DNA from: an uncultured Ruminococcus sp.
Lineage (GTDB): Bacteria > Bacillota > Clostridia > Oscillospirales > Ruminococcaceae
Reading direction: 5' to 3'
DNA length: 64,000 nt
Assembly: GCA_947169885.1 (NCBI GenBank)
Contig: CAMVRM010000003.1
Coordinates: 1 to 64,000, forward strand
In this document: positions 42,362-52,041 of the stretch, piece after piece
Numbering within the stretch: position 1 is the first letter of the stretch
How the letters are laid out: each line of letters begins with the position of its first letter
Translations under genes and position numbers: made by a program
The notes under the pieces: generated by a model
What the model was told of the DNA's origin: nothing
Seen by the model: the letters and a program-made list of their open reading frames with translations, nothing else
Databases searched by the model: none

Positions 42362-43639
42362 TCATTTGATGACCGAAAGGGTCATATTGTCCGTGTCGAG
42401 AAGTTCCCTTGCCGCCTTGTTGACATCTTCGAGAGTTATGCTGCTGAGAACTTTTTCCTGAGCAAATGCGTTCTCGCCGATGAAATAATATGCAAGCATA
42501 TTCTCGGCAACGGATTCAGGGTTGTTCCTGTCACGCACTTCTCCGCCGAATTCGGCTTTTTTGAGCAGTGCATGGTCTTCTGCCGAAAAGCCCTCACGCT
42601 TGACACGCTCGATCTCCTCGCAGATGATGTCGCAGACTTTCTGCGGCTGTTCCGATTCGCCCGAAAATATCAGCGAAAAAAATCCTCTGCCGTCAAATAC
42701 CTCAGTGCCGAGCTGACCCATAACAAGTTTTTCGTCACGCAGCCGCTTTTGAAGGTCTGACATTTTTCCTGCGAGAAGTGTCAGCATGAGCGAAGCGGTC
42801 GTTTCTCTGACGAGCATATCTTTTGTTTCGCAGGGAGCGCACTTGAAACCGATGTTGAATATCGGCAGTCCCACGCCGAAGCTTTCCTCAACGAATTTTT
42901 CGGTAACTTCAAGCGGTTCATCGGGCATCTTAACTTCTACCTGCTTGTCCTCGCCCGTGATAAGGCATTCATCGCAGAGTGCGATAACTTCGTCAACATC
43001 AAGCCTGCCTGCTATCGAAAGCACCATATTGTGCAGATCATAGAACGCATAGTAGCACTTATAGAGCAGTTCCGGAGTAATCTCCCTGATAGATTCCTCA
43101 CTGCCTGCAATATCCACTCTGACGGGGTGTACTTTGTACATGGCATTGAGCAGATTGTAAAAGCAGCGTCTTTTCGGCATATCAAGGGTCATGCGTATCT
43201 CCTGAGCGATTATGCCTTGCTCTTTGTCAACATTCTCCTGAGTGAAGTAAGGCTTCTGGACAAAATCCAGAAGTATTTTCAGTGACGGCAGATAATTGTC
43301 GGTGCAGGAAAACAGATATATCGTGTTCTCAAAGCCCGTCATGGCGTTGCCGTCAGCACCCGTTTCGGCGTATAACTCAAAAACGTCAGTGTCCTCATTC
43401 TCGAAAAGCTTGTGTTCGAGATAGTGGGCGATTCCGTCAGGAACTGTCACAAAATCCTCATCATCGGCAGTCTTGAAGCAGTTGATTATCGAACCGTAAT
43501 TCGTGCCGAACATTGCTGCGGTCGTAACATAATCGTCCATAGGCGCAAGCAGCAGGTCAAGTCCCGACTTGTGATGCACAAGTTTATAGCTGTTGCCTGT
43601 GCGTTCATCGGTGATTGTTTCGATAGTTGTCTTATTCAT
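42362..43639 (-). CDS. M16 family zinc peptidase (YmfH-like, catalytic)
   Basis: A 425-residue insulinase-type (M16) peptidase. The inverted zinc motif HYLEH (HxxEH) lies in IAHYLEHKLFE near residue 75, with the distal glutamate in QGIIAQEIRM, so it should be active. The second half is the non-catalytic M16 domain. Related pairs in Firmicutes are called YmfF/YmfH (YfmF/YfmH); their precise substrates are not settled. The ATG at 43639 follows GGGAGG and overlaps the preceding gene by 8 bp, suggesting coupled synthesis of a heterodimer. Confidence 0.9.
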   Translation of the reverse strand: MNKTTIETITDERTGNSYKLVHHKSGLDLLLAPMDDYVTTAAMFGTNYGSIINCFKTADDEDFVTVPDGIAHYLEHKLFENEDTDVFELYAETGADGNAMTGFENTIYLFSCTDNYLPSLKILLDFVQKPYFTQENVDKEQGIIAQEIRMTLDMPKRRCFYNLLNAMYKVHPVRVDIAGSEESIREITPELLYKCYYAFYDLHNMVLSIAGRLDVDEVIALCDECLITGEDKQVEVKMPDEPLEVTEKFVEESFGVGLPIFNIGFKCAPCETKDMLVRETTASLMLTLLAGKMSDLQKRLRDEKLVMGQLGTEVFDGRGFFSLIFSGESEQPQKVCDIICEEIERVKREGFSAEDHALLKKAEFGGEVRDRNNPESVAENMLAYYFIGENAFAQEKVLSSITLEDVNKAARELLDTDNMTLSVIK

Positions 43640-44933
43640 CTGCTTCGCCTCCCTCACAGTCAGTCGGTTCAAGAGTATACACCGTGTCAAGCCTGAATGA
43701 TTTTACAGCGTCAATGATTCGTTCTTTTGTGACAGCGCTGACAAGTTCCTCAGCTTCCTGCGGTGTCAAAAGGTCGCCCTTGACAAAACGCCTGAAAAAC
43801 CATGAATTTTGTTCCTCACCGAAATCGTTTATAGAACGCAGTGAGTTTATATAGCTGCGCTTTGCATCGGCTATCTCGTCATCGGCGATCTCGCCCTGCT
43901 GCATAAGTTCAAGCTGATGTTTTATCTCGCTGACTGCTTTTTCCTCATTGCCCGGAGCAACTCCGCAGTCGACATAAACAGCATCTTTGCCCAGAATAAG
44001 TGCAGCCGAGACATAATAGCAGAGCGACAGCTTTTCACGGACGTTCATGAACAGTTTTGAAGTAGGCGTGCTGCCGAAAATACTTACCGCAAGCACCATA
44101 GCGAACTCATCGGTGTTGTCATATTTGTATATAAGGAATATCTTTGACTGCTTCTGCTCTATCTGTTCGGTAACGACAGCCGCTTGTTCTTTTGGCTTTG
44201 ATGCGGCATATAGCAGTTTTTTGTATTCATTTGCCGAACCTCTTTGTTCGGCAAATGCTGTAAGACGGTCTGTTACCAGCTTCTGTGCTTCTGTGTTCGT
44301 TCCACCGCCGCAGAAGCTTACGGATATATAGCTGTTTGTGAGCATATCCTCGTAAGCCGCCGAGATGTCCTCGGCAGTCAGCGCCGAAACATATTCCTCA
44401 GTGCCGTGCAGCGAAATTGCCGAAGGCTCGCCCTCAAAAGCTGTCTCGACTGCACGTCTGTAAGCATAGGAATGGCGGTTATCTGCTGCGCTCCTTATCT
44501 TGTTAAGAAGTTCGTTCCTTGCGTTTTCAAACAGCAACTCATCAAAAACGCCGTTTTTCATATTCGGCTTGAAGATGCTGTCGAGCAGAAGCTTTGCGCA
44601 GTCGGCGGTGATCTGTTCGCCGTTCATGGTGTACTTATCGCCGATGCAGTTCATCGTTATCCCCGAGACCTGACTGTTGCCGCTCTTATACGAGAACGAA
44701 AAAAGTGACGCACCGTAAAGCTCGGCAAGCCGCTTTGAAAGCAGCAGCTTGTCGGGAAAGTCTGCCGTGCCGTCTGTCAGCATCGAAACAGCGAGCCAGC
44801 GCTTTGGTGACTCTTTCTCGTCAACAGGCGTGATGAACCGCACGATGATCGTTTCAGTGTTGAATTTGCTGTCCTCGGAATGTGTTATCGAAAGTCCCTC
44901 AGCAGGTCTTTCTTCCTTTAAATTAAATGACAT
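43632..44933 (-). CDS. M16-like peptidase partner (YmfF-like, no zinc motif)
   Basis: A 433-residue M16-fold protein with no HxxEH motif: the equivalent stretch reads GTADFPDKLLLSKRLAELYGASL. It is expected to be the inactive partner of the adjacent catalytic subunit, as in two-component M16 peptidases. The C-terminal half keeps the fold (KLFMNVREKLSLCYYVSA). It is upstream of and overlapping the active subunit gene. A TGC-TATAAT extended -10 lies near 44960, so it may start the M16-M16-lgt-folD run. Confidence 0.88.
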   Translation of the reverse strand: MSFNLKEERPAEGLSITHSEDSKFNTETIIVRFITPVDEKESPKRWLAVSMLTDGTADFPDKLLLSKRLAELYGASLFSFSYKSGNSQVSGITMNCIGDKYTMNGEQITADCAKLLLDSIFKPNMKNGVFDELLFENARNELLNKIRSAADNRHSYAYRRAVETAFEGEPSAISLHGTEEYVSALTAEDISAAYEDMLTNSYISVSFCGGGTNTEAQKLVTDRLTAFAEQRGSANEYKKLLYAASKPKEQAAVVTEQIEQKQSKIFLIYKYDNTDEFAMVLAVSIFGSTPTSKLFMNVREKLSLCYYVSAALILGKDAVYVDCGVAPGNEEKAVSEIKHQLELMQQGEIADDEIADAKRSYINSLRSINDFGEEQNSWFFRRFVKGDLLTPQEAEELVSAVTKERIIDAVKSFRLDTVYTLEPTDCEGGEADE

Positions 44934-45010
44934 ATCATGCTCCGTTCTATTCTTTGATAACCTTATTATAGCACATTATCCCAAAGCATTCCATAGTTTT
45001 CACAAGATTT

Positions 45011-45178
45011 TCACCCGATAACTGTGTATATCATATCCTCCCAGTGGAGTTTTATGCCTTCATCAGTCTCATCGGGCAGCAGTGCCATTGCGACAAGAAT
45101 TTCCTCGCCGCTCATCTGCTCTTTTAAAACTGCGTAATCGCCGTCTATCCTTATGACCGTATAATCTCTCGGCTGCAT
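45011..45178 (-). CDS. Small DUF3006-like protein, missing from the ORF track
   Basis: A 55-residue protein too short for the supplied track. It opens MQPRDYTVIRIDGDYAVL and ends WEDMIYTVIG. The pattern 'IRIDGDYAVLKE ... ALLPDETDEG' resembles the DUF3006 family of small beta-barrel-like proteins (typically RIEGDYAVLE...LLPEGAKEGD). Its ATG overlaps the dnaE stop by one base (TAATG), a typical coupled arrangement, and codon use matches dnaE. The family has no known function. Confidence 0.7.
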   Translation of the reverse strand: MQPRDYTVIRIDGDYAVLKEQMSGEEILVAMALLPDETDEGIKLHWEDMIYTVIG

Positions 45179-48100
45179 TATCTGCCGACCCCCTTTCGCT
45201 TCATGAACATAACGCTCTTTGAGCCTGCCGCACGCTGAAACTCGGTGATAAGTTCTGCCGAAAGCTTCACGAACGGCGCTTCTTTTATAGTGAGCGGGGT
45301 TCGCTTGTCCGCTAAAAACAGCGTGAACCTTGAACCGCTGCCGCTCTTGTTTTTAACGGCTATCTGTCTGATATTTGATATTATCTCCTGTTCGTCAGAA
45401 TCAGCCTTGACGCATAAACCACGTCCCGAACAGCTGAAAATAAACCTGTCGCCCGTTTCGATAAATTCAGCGATAAGTTTTGCGGATTCGCCCTCTTTGA
45501 TGCTCACACGCCCTGTTATGTGCAGAGCGTTCCCCTGCTTCAACAGATTTTTCACTGCCGAATAGAGTTCCGCAAAAATTATGACTTCACAGCTTCCCGT
45601 CTTGTCTGAAACTGCCGCAAAGCACATCTCAGAGCCGCCTTTCGTGCGGTAAGGCTTTGCTGAATCGACCTGCACCATAAGTTCTGCCTGCGTATCGTTT
45701 TTTATTGACGAATGTTCATCAGCGGAAGAAAGCTGTGCCGCCGTCAGCGCTCCGCAGGCTTCCGCAAAGGGCAGAAATCCGTCAAGCGGATGCCCCGACA
45801 GATAAAGCCCCGTGACCTCATGTTCCAGTTTCAGCAGCGTTTCTTTCGGAAACTCGTCAAGATACGGCACTGCATCGTCCTCACGTACAGGCGTAACTTC
45901 TTTGGCGATAGAAAAGAAATCAAGCTGACCTGCGTTGATGTTCTTTGCGTTGTAGTGCGAATGTGCAAGAACTGCATCTGCTGACATGAGCATTGAACGG
46001 CGGTTGTGCCCCAGACTGTCGAGCGCACCGCTTTTTATGAGCGCTTCCAGCATTTTCTGCGATATGCCCACACCGCTCATTCGTGTGCAAAGGTCTACCA
46101 ATGAAGTGAACCTGCCGCCCGTCTGACGTTCCGCAACGAGTTTTTCTGCAAAGCCTTCGCCGAGTCCCCTCACGGTCATTATCGAAAAACGAATGCCGTA
46201 AGGTTCTGCCACGAAATCCACACTGCTCCTGTTTACGTCTATCGGCAAAAGCTTAACGCCGCTTTTTCTGACATCTGAAATATATTCGGGAAGCTTGTGC
46301 GGTTTATCGTATCTTGTTACGGTCAGAAGCGCCGCCATATATTCCTTATAATGATGCGTTTTGAGATATGCGTTCTGATATGCGATAGTTGAGTACGCCG
46401 CAGCGTGTGACTTGTTGAACGCATACGAAGCAAAAGACTGCATCTCATTGAATATCGAAACAGCCGTCTGCTCGGGAACGCCGTTTTCGACCGCTCCGAC
46501 AACATCGCCGTCGCCGTAGATAAAAGCCTGACGCTCACGTTCAAGTTCTGCCTGTTTTTTCTTTGCCATTGAACGGCGCACCATGTCGGCACGTCCCAGC
46601 GAATATCCTGCAAGCGTGCGGAATATCTGCATGACCTGCTCCTGATAGACTATACAGCCGAAAGTCTCCGCAAGGATATTTTTCAGCAGAGGATGTTTGT
46701 AAGTGACTGCCAAAGGGTCACGCCTGTTACGGATATATGTCGGGATAGACTCCATAGGTCCGGGGCGGTAGAGCGACATGACAGCCATGAGTTCGCCGAT
46801 GTTCCTCGGGCGTATCTGCATCACAACATTTGTTATGCCCTCGCTCTCAAACTGGAATATCCCCTGAGTCTGACCCTTTGCGAACAGTTCATATACTTCG
46901 CTGTCGCCGTCTTTTATCTCATTCAGACGGATATTGCCGACCGCCTTTATGCACTTGTCCATGACCGTGAGGTTGCTCACGCCGAGAATATCCATTTTGA
47001 GCAGTCCGAGGCGTTCAAGGACAGGCGCTTCAAACTGCGTTGTCACCTGATCGTCCTTCATGTAAAGCGGAACACTTTCACTGACAGGTTCTTTCGTGAT
47101 GACAACTCCTGCGGCGTGGGTCATGGTGTTTCGGGGAAGGCTCTCGATACGCAGAGAATTGTCAATAAGAGCCTTGTATTCGCTGTTTCCGTTATACAAA
47201 GCCGCAAGTTCCTTTGAACTTTTGAGCGCATCTGCAAGGCTCATGTGTGCAGGTATGCTCTTTGCGGCAATATCGCCTGTTTTGTACGGCAGACCCATAA
47301 CTCTTGCGCAGTCACGGACAGCCTGCTTTGCGCCAAGCGTTCCGAAAGCGGTTATCTGTGCAACGTGATCTGCGCCATAAAGTGCTATGATGTGTTCTAT
47401 CATTTTGTGGCGTTTTTCGGTGCAGAAATCTATGTCGAAATCGGGCATCGAAACACGTTCGGGATTTAAGAAACGTTCAAACAGAAGATCGTATTTCAGC
47501 GGATCGATGTCGGTTATCCCTATGCAGTATGCAACAAGACTGCCTGCTCCCGAACCACGTCCGCAGCCAACGGGAATGTCATGTGTTTTGGCGTATCTCA
47601 CAAGTTCCCACACAATAAGGAAATAGTCCACGAACCCCATACGCTTTATGACCGAAAGCTCATGTTCCAGCCGCTCAACTGCTTTTTCGGGTCTGCTTCC
47701 GTAACGCTTTTCAAGACCTTTCGCAGCCATTGCGCAGAGATAGTCCGTGTGGTCTGCCGCTTTATCCAGCTTGAAAAAAGGCAGTTTCGTCACACCGAAC
47801 TCAAAGTCAAAACAGCACTTCTCGGCAACTTTGAGCGTGTTGGTAACTGCCTCCGGACAAAGCTGAAAAAGCAGTGCCATTTCGTCACCCGAGCGCAGAT
47901 AATAGTCATCGCCCGTGCGTTTCATTCTGTCGGGGTCATCGAGCGTTTTGCCCGTGTTTATGCACATGAGTATCTCCTGTGCGCTTCCGTCAGAGGGGTC
48001 AAGATAGTGAACGTCATTTGTGGCGCAAAGGGGTATGCCCGTTTCTCTCGACAAGCGTATCAGTTTCGGGAAAACGGCTCTTTGCTCCGGGAAATCGTGG

Positions 48101-48621
48101 TTCTGTATCTCGATGTAATAATCTTCTCCGAAGATCTCACGGTAACGAAGTGCCGTCTGCTCTGCGCCTTGGTCATCATCTGAGAGAAGCTTCTGTGACA
48201 CCTCACCTGCAAGGCAGGCAGAAAGGCAGACAAGCCCCTCGTGATGCGCTTCCAGCAGTTCAAAGTCTATCCTCGGCTTTCTGTAAAATCCCTGAGAATA
48301 GCTTGCAGTCGAGAGCGCTGACAGGTTTTTAAAGCCCTGTTCATTTTTGCAAAGCAGTATAAGATGATAGGGCCTTTCATTGCTTTTGCGTTCAAAGCGT
48401 GAACCGTGAGCGACATACATCTCACACCCGATTATCGGCTTTATACCTGCTTTTTTGCAGCTGTCATAGAAATTTACCGCACCGAAAAGATTGCCGTGGT
48501 CTGTTATGGCAACAGCCTTTTGTCCAAGTTCCGAAACACGTTTTGCAAGTTCCGAAACACGGCACGCACCATCTAACAGCGAGTATTCCGTATGAACATG
48601 AAGATGTACAAAATCAGTCAC
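45178..48621 (-). CDS. dnaE: DNA polymerase III alpha subunit (DnaE)
   Basis: A 1147-residue replicative polymerase of the DnaE1 type. The N-terminal PHP domain opens FVHLHVHTEYSLLDG with ITDHGN and continues to about residue 280. The palm has the catalytic PDFDIDFC. Fingers and the beta-binding region follow, then a tandem HhH stretch (SGVGISQKMLEALIKSGALDSLG) and an OB-fold with VDSAKPYRTKGGSEMCF. The GTG at 48621 fits AGAGG spacing and family length better than the tracked GTG three codons earlier. It lies 15 bp after a lipoprotein gene and is coupled to a small DUF3006-like gene. Confidence 0.97.
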   Translation of the reverse strand: MTDFVHLHVHTEYSLLDGACRVSELAKRVSELGQKAVAITDHGNLFGAVNFYDSCKKAGIKPIIGCEMYVAHGSRFERKSNERPYHLILLCKNEQGFKNLSALSTASYSQGFYRKPRIDFELLEAHHEGLVCLSACLAGEVSQKLLSDDDQGAEQTALRYREIFGEDYYIEIQNHDFPEQRAVFPKLIRLSRETGIPLCATNDVHYLDPSDGSAQEILMCINTGKTLDDPDRMKRTGDDYYLRSGDEMALLFQLCPEAVTNTLKVAEKCCFDFEFGVTKLPFFKLDKAADHTDYLCAMAAKGLEKRYGSRPEKAVERLEHELSVIKRMGFVDYFLIVWELVRYAKTHDIPVGCGRGSGAGSLVAYCIGITDIDPLKYDLLFERFLNPERVSMPDFDIDFCTEKRHKMIEHIIALYGADHVAQITAFGTLGAKQAVRDCARVMGLPYKTGDIAAKSIPAHMSLADALKSSKELAALYNGNSEYKALIDNSLRIESLPRNTMTHAAGVVITKEPVSESVPLYMKDDQVTTQFEAPVLERLGLLKMDILGVSNLTVMDKCIKAVGNIRLNEIKDGDSEVYELFAKGQTQGIFQFESEGITNVVMQIRPRNIGELMAVMSLYRPGPMESIPTYIRNRRDPLAVTYKHPLLKNILAETFGCIVYQEQVMQIFRTLAGYSLGRADMVRRSMAKKKQAELERERQAFIYGDGDVVGAVENGVPEQTAVSIFNEMQSFASYAFNKSHAAAYSTIAYQNAYLKTHHYKEYMAALLTVTRYDKPHKLPEYISDVRKSGVKLLPIDVNRSSVDFVAEPYGIRFSIMTVRGLGEGFAEKLVAERQTGGRFTSLVDLCTRMSGVGISQKMLEALIKSGALDSLGHNRRSMLMSADAVLAHSHYNAKNINAGQLDFFSIAKEVTPVREDDAVPYLDEFPKETLLKLEHEVTGLYLSGHPLDGFLPFAEACGALTAAQLSSADEHSSIKNDTQAELMVQVDSAKPYRTKGGSEMCFAAVSDKTGSCEVIIFAELYSAVKNLLKQGNALHITGRVSIKEGESAKLIAEFIETGDRFIFSCSGRGLCVKADSDEQEIISNIRQIAVKNKSGSGSRFTLFLADKRTPLTIKEAPFVKLSAELITEFQRAAGSKSVMFMKRKGVGR

Positions 48622-48636
48622 GGCATTCACCTCTTT

Positions 48637-49290
48637 TTACGTTTCGGGCGTTTTTTCATAAACTGCGACAAGTATCTCATCACACGGAGAATTTGCCTTA
48701 CAGAACAGATACACGCCGACTGCACACTTTGTTTTTCCGCTTTCGATGCTTTCATAGAGTTCGGTCATTTTTGGGTGATCGTTCTCGGGCTGAACATTCG
48801 TATGCTCATATTTATAGGGTTTGCCGTCTGCAAAAAACAGCAGGTCGGCACTGTTCATGAACCTTACCGAACAGTCGGAAAATTTGTCAAGTATCTCATC
48901 ATGTGTAAGTCCTATCCCCTTATGACCAAGCAGTCTGATGTCATGTTCTTCGGGGGCATTCAGCCGGTAATTCGTGATGCTTATGTCAAAGCCTGCAACA
49001 TTGTCCCTGAACGCATCATAAAGCACAAGTTTGTCAGTGTCAGCGCTGTCGGGAAAGCTGAAAGTCTCCATGTCACGAACTGCAAAAGCATCGCCAAGCG
49101 CCTGCGAAACAGCTTCTTCACCCTGCTCAAAAGGTATCTCAACGCCGTCTATCACAAGGATACTTCCGTCAAAGCCGACTGTCTCCGAAGCGGAAGAACT
49201 GCTCTGTTTGCTTTGTTCTGTGGTCTGTTCACCTGTACCGCAGGCGGTCAGAAGAACCGCTGAGATAAGAACAGCTATTGCTTTTTTCAC
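48637..49290 (-). CDS. Putative lipoprotein of unknown function
   Basis: A 217-residue secreted lipoprotein. The signal peptide MKKAIAVLISAVLLTACG has a perfect lipobox (LTAC) with Cys17 as the lipidated residue, followed by a Ser/Gln/Thr-rich tether (to about residue 36). The mature domain is acidic and shows repeated DGxxIPFEQG and GIGLTHDEILDKF segments; I do not recognise it. It sits between whiA and dnaE, overlapping the whiA stop by 4 bp and 15 bp before dnaE, so it is cotranscribed with housekeeping genes. Its role is unknown. Confidence 0.8.
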   Translation of the reverse strand: MKKAIAVLISAVLLTACGTGEQTTEQSKQSSSSASETVGFDGSILVIDGVEIPFEQGEEAVSQALGDAFAVRDMETFSFPDSADTDKLVLYDAFRDNVAGFDISITNYRLNAPEEHDIRLLGHKGIGLTHDEILDKFSDCSVRFMNSADLLFFADGKPYKYEHTNVQPENDHPKMTELYESIESGKTKCAVGVYLFCKANSPCDEILVAVYEKTPET

Positions 49291-50216
49291 AGCTTTGCTC
49301 TCCTTATCTCGTCAGCAAGCTTTGCTATCTTTTGCAGGCGGTGATTTGCGCCCGAACGTGAGATAGGCGGAGTAAGCGCCGCCCCTAGATCCGCAAGATT
49401 GAAGTCGGGGTTCTCATAGCGAAGCATGGCTATCTCACGCAGATTATCGGGGAGCGTGTCAAGTCCGACTTCCGCATCTAAAAGTTCGATATCCTCGATC
49501 TGCTTTTCTGCGGCACGTATGCTCTTTTCGATGTTAGCATTCACGCAGTTGACACCACGGTTGATGTTGTTGCGCATATCCTTGTATATCTTGACATTCG
49601 TCAGTTCAAACGATGCGGAAGTTGCCCCCATGAGCGCCAGCATATCAATGATATTGTCCGACTCCTTGAAGTATAGCACCTGATGATTCTTGCGCTCAAC
49701 GTGCTTTGCGAGCATACCATATTTTTCAAGAAGTGTAAGCCCAAGATAGTTGCACAGTTCCAGTTCGGGAAGTGCAAATTCCATGTGATAGCCCTTGTTC
49801 GGGTCACTCAGAGAACCGCTTGCAAGATACATTCCTGCGATAGTCAGCGGAATAAGGCTTTTTTTCGGGTATTTCAGGTTAAGGCGCTGTCTGCTCTCGC
49901 CTATATGAAAGTGCGAAAGAAGCATTTCACACAGCCCCTCACCGACAGAAAGACTGTACATGACCGTTCCGCCGCCTCGTTCGTAAGGCGTGACGGTGAC
50001 AGAATCATCGCCGCATATGCGCCTTACATTGAGCGCAAAAAAATCCGCCACCGAGATCGTTTCGGTAAGGAGGGTTATCTCGCTTTTGCTAAGAATATTC
50101 GTACACAGAAGAAGTCCGTAAAGACAGGCATCTGCCTTAGCGGACGAATCTATCCTTGATATGATCTCTGCCTTGACCTTCTGTGAAAATGACTGCTCAG
50201 TTGTATTTTCCGACAT
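49287..50216 (-). CDS. whiA: DNA-binding protein WhiA
   Basis: A 309-residue WhiA, with an N-terminal LAGLIDADG homing-endonuclease-like fold lacking nuclease activity and a C-terminal helix-turn-helix (about 230-309: DNLREIAMLRYENPDFNLADLGAAL, then ISRSGANHRLQKIAKLA). In Gram-positive bacteria it affects cell division and chromosome segregation. The ATG at 50216 is used, since the tracked start lies 30 bases earlier within the rapZ end. It follows rapZ; the yvcK gene often found between rapZ and whiA in relatives is absent. Confidence 0.96.
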   Translation of the reverse strand: MSENTTEQSFSQKVKAEIISRIDSSAKADACLYGLLLCTNILSKSEITLLTETISVADFFALNVRRICGDDSVTVTPYERGGGTVMYSLSVGEGLCEMLLSHFHIGESRQRLNLKYPKKSLIPLTIAGMYLASGSLSDPNKGYHMEFALPELELCNYLGLTLLEKYGMLAKHVERKNHQVLYFKESDNIIDMLALMGATSASFELTNVKIYKDMRNNINRGVNCVNANIEKSIRAAEKQIEDIELLDAEVGLDTLPDNLREIAMLRYENPDFNLADLGAALTPPISRSGANHRLQKIAKLADEIRRAKL

Positions 50217-50232
50217 CAGTGACCTGCCCTTT

Positions 50233-51090
50233 TCAGTGTTTATCAATATCTCTGTGGCTTATCCTTACCTTGTGACCTTCAAGCCGCAAATGCTCGCCTA
50301 CCATTTCGGCAAAAGTAACGCTGCGGTGCTTTCCGCCCGTGCAGCCAAAGCCTATCACCAGCTGGCTCTTGCCCTCTTTTTCGTAAAGAGGTATCATATA
50401 GTCGATAAGGTCAGCCATTTTATTATAGACATTCTTCGACTCATCGAATTTCATGACATATCCCGAAACTTCGGGGTCAAGACCTGTCTTGTGTTTAAGT
50501 TTGGGAATATAGAACGGATTAGGCAGACATCTTACGTCGAACACTAAGTCACCCTCGCCGAAAACGCCGTACTTAAAGCCGAAAGAACGTACATCAATGA
50601 ACATATGTTCTATGTCGTTTTCCTCAAATATCGTAAACAGTCTTTTTCTGAATTCCGAGGTAGAGTAGTTTGATGTGTCGATGTAATAATCGCTCATAGC
50701 CTTTGCGGAAGTGAGCAGTTCCCTTTCAAGCCTGATCGCATTTTTCAAATCGCCGCCTGCCGCTTCGATAAGAGGGTGCTTGCGGCGTGTTTCCTTGTAA
50801 CGGCGTGCGATAGCGGCATCTTCCGATTCGAGGAAAAGGATCTTCAAACTGAGTTCGTTTGTGCGCAGTGTCTGCACTGCATCCTGAAATGAATAGAAGA
50901 AGTCTCCGCCTCTGACATCGACAACAAATGCCGCTTTCTCGATTTTGTTAGCCGTCCGACAAAGTTCGATGAACTTAGAGATAAGTTCAGGAGGGATATT
51001 GTCGATGCAGTAATAACCCAGATCTTCGAGTACATCGACTGCGGTCGATTTTCCCGAACCCGACATTCCCGTAACTATAACAAACTGCAT
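50233..51090 (-). CDS. rapZ: RNase adapter / nucleotide-binding protein RapZ
   Basis: A 285-residue RapZ (YvcJ) P-loop protein. Walker A is GMSGSGKST near the N-terminus; the C-terminal half includes CLPNPFYIPKLKHKTGLDPEVSGYV and VIGFGCTGGKHRSV, which bind regulators. In E. coli it recruits RNase E to the GlmZ small RNA; in Firmicutes the homologue YvcJ binds nucleotides and affects competence and cell-wall metabolism. The ATG at 51090 has GAGG at good spacing. It lies between murB and whiA. Confidence 0.96.
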   Translation of the reverse strand: MQFVIVTGMSGSGKSTAVDVLEDLGYYCIDNIPPELISKFIELCRTANKIEKAAFVVDVRGGDFFYSFQDAVQTLRTNELSLKILFLESEDAAIARRYKETRRKHPLIEAAGGDLKNAIRLERELLTSAKAMSDYYIDTSNYSTSEFRKRLFTIFEENDIEHMFIDVRSFGFKYGVFGEGDLVFDVRCLPNPFYIPKLKHKTGLDPEVSGYVMKFDESKNVYNKMADLIDYMIPLYEKEGKSQLVIGFGCTGGKHRSVTFAEMVGEHLRLEGHKVRISHRDIDKH

Positions 51091-51106
51091 GGTCATTTCT
51101 CCTCTC

Positions 51107-52021
51107 TTATTCTTTGTAAGGTATCATTCGTACCTCGCATTCAAGATCAAAGCCCATTTTCGCTCTGACTGTCTCCTGAATATCGTGTATAAGCGTTTTA
51201 ACGTCCTCACAGGTCGCACCGTCCCTGTTGATAACAAATCCGCAGTGTTTTTCAGATACCTGCGCACCTCCGACAGAATAGCCCCTGAGACCGCTGTCCT
51301 GAATAAGTTTGCCTGCAAACTGTCCTGTCGGTCGCTTGAAAGTCGAGCCTGCACTGGGATATTCCAGCGGCTGTCTGCTGCGGCGCAGACCTATGAGCCT
51401 GTTCATCTCGGCGGCTATTTCGGTCTTGTCGCCTTTTTTCAGCGTAAATTCAGCGCTCAGGATAACTTCACCTGTTTTCTCAAAGCGTGAACTTCTGTAT
51501 CTCAAGTCAAGAGCGTCAGCAGAGTAAGTGTGTACTTCACCGTTCTTGTCAACAGCCGTAACTTTTGTCACAACATCCTTTATCTCTCCGTTGTAAGCGC
51601 CTGCGTTCATGAATATCCCGCCGCCGACAGTTCCGGGGATACCGTAGGCAAATTCAAGACCTGTCAGACCGTATTCAAGAGCCTTTGTGCAGAGCATTAT
51701 GAGCGGAGCGCCTGCTTCTGCTCTTATCGTCACGTCATCAATACGTTCTATACTGCCGAGATTCCTGTCAAGAAGTATGACCGCTCCGTCATATCCCTCG
51801 TCAGCACACAGCATATTCGAGCCTTTGCCTAAAATGAGCGACCTTATACCGTTGCTTCCGATGAACTTTTCGATCTCAACAAGGCTTTCGGCGCTGTTAG
51901 GTATGATCATAAGTCTGCACGGACCGCCTATACGAAAAGAAGTGTGCTTGCTGAGCGGCTCGTCTTTCATGACTGTGCAGCCGAGCTTTTCCGCAAGCTC
52001 AGTTAATTGGTTAAATTGCAT
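51107..52021 (-). CDS. murB: UDP-N-acetylenolpyruvoylglucosamine reductase MurB
   Basis: A 304-residue FAD enzyme that reduces UDP-GlcNAc-enolpyruvate to UDP-MurNAc in peptidoglycan synthesis. The FAD site includes HTSFRIGGPC, LGKGSNML and GLEFAYGIPGTVGGGIFMNAGAY. The catalytic serine lies in YPSAGSTFKRP, the type II arrangement without the extra loop, and the final glutamate is in FDLECEVRMIP. The ATG at 52021 is chosen; the tracked TTG eight codons upstream is weak. It is between a PHP phosphoesterase gene and rapZ. Confidence 0.96.
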   Translation of the reverse strand: MQFNQLTELAEKLGCTVMKDEPLSKHTSFRIGGPCRLMIIPNSAESLVEIEKFIGSNGIRSLILGKGSNMLCADEGYDGAVILLDRNLGSIERIDDVTIRAEAGAPLIMLCTKALEYGLTGLEFAYGIPGTVGGGIFMNAGAYNGEIKDVVTKVTAVDKNGEVHTYSADALDLRYRSSRFEKTGEVILSAEFTLKKGDKTEIAAEMNRLIGLRRSRQPLEYPSAGSTFKRPTGQFAGKLIQDSGLRGYSVGGAQVSEKHCGFVINRDGATCEDVKTLIHDIQETVRAKMGFDLECEVRMIPYKE

Positions 52022-52041
52022 CAGTATGCTACCTGTTCCTT

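Noticed and set aside
41699-42760. 353-residue plus-strand ORF opposite lgt and the M16 peptidase
   Set aside because: It spans two well-supported genes on the other strand and has no domain signature.
47581-49263. Plus-strand ORFs opposite dnaE and the lipoprotein
   Set aside because: Shadow frames with His/Arg/Cys-rich composition typical of antisense reading.
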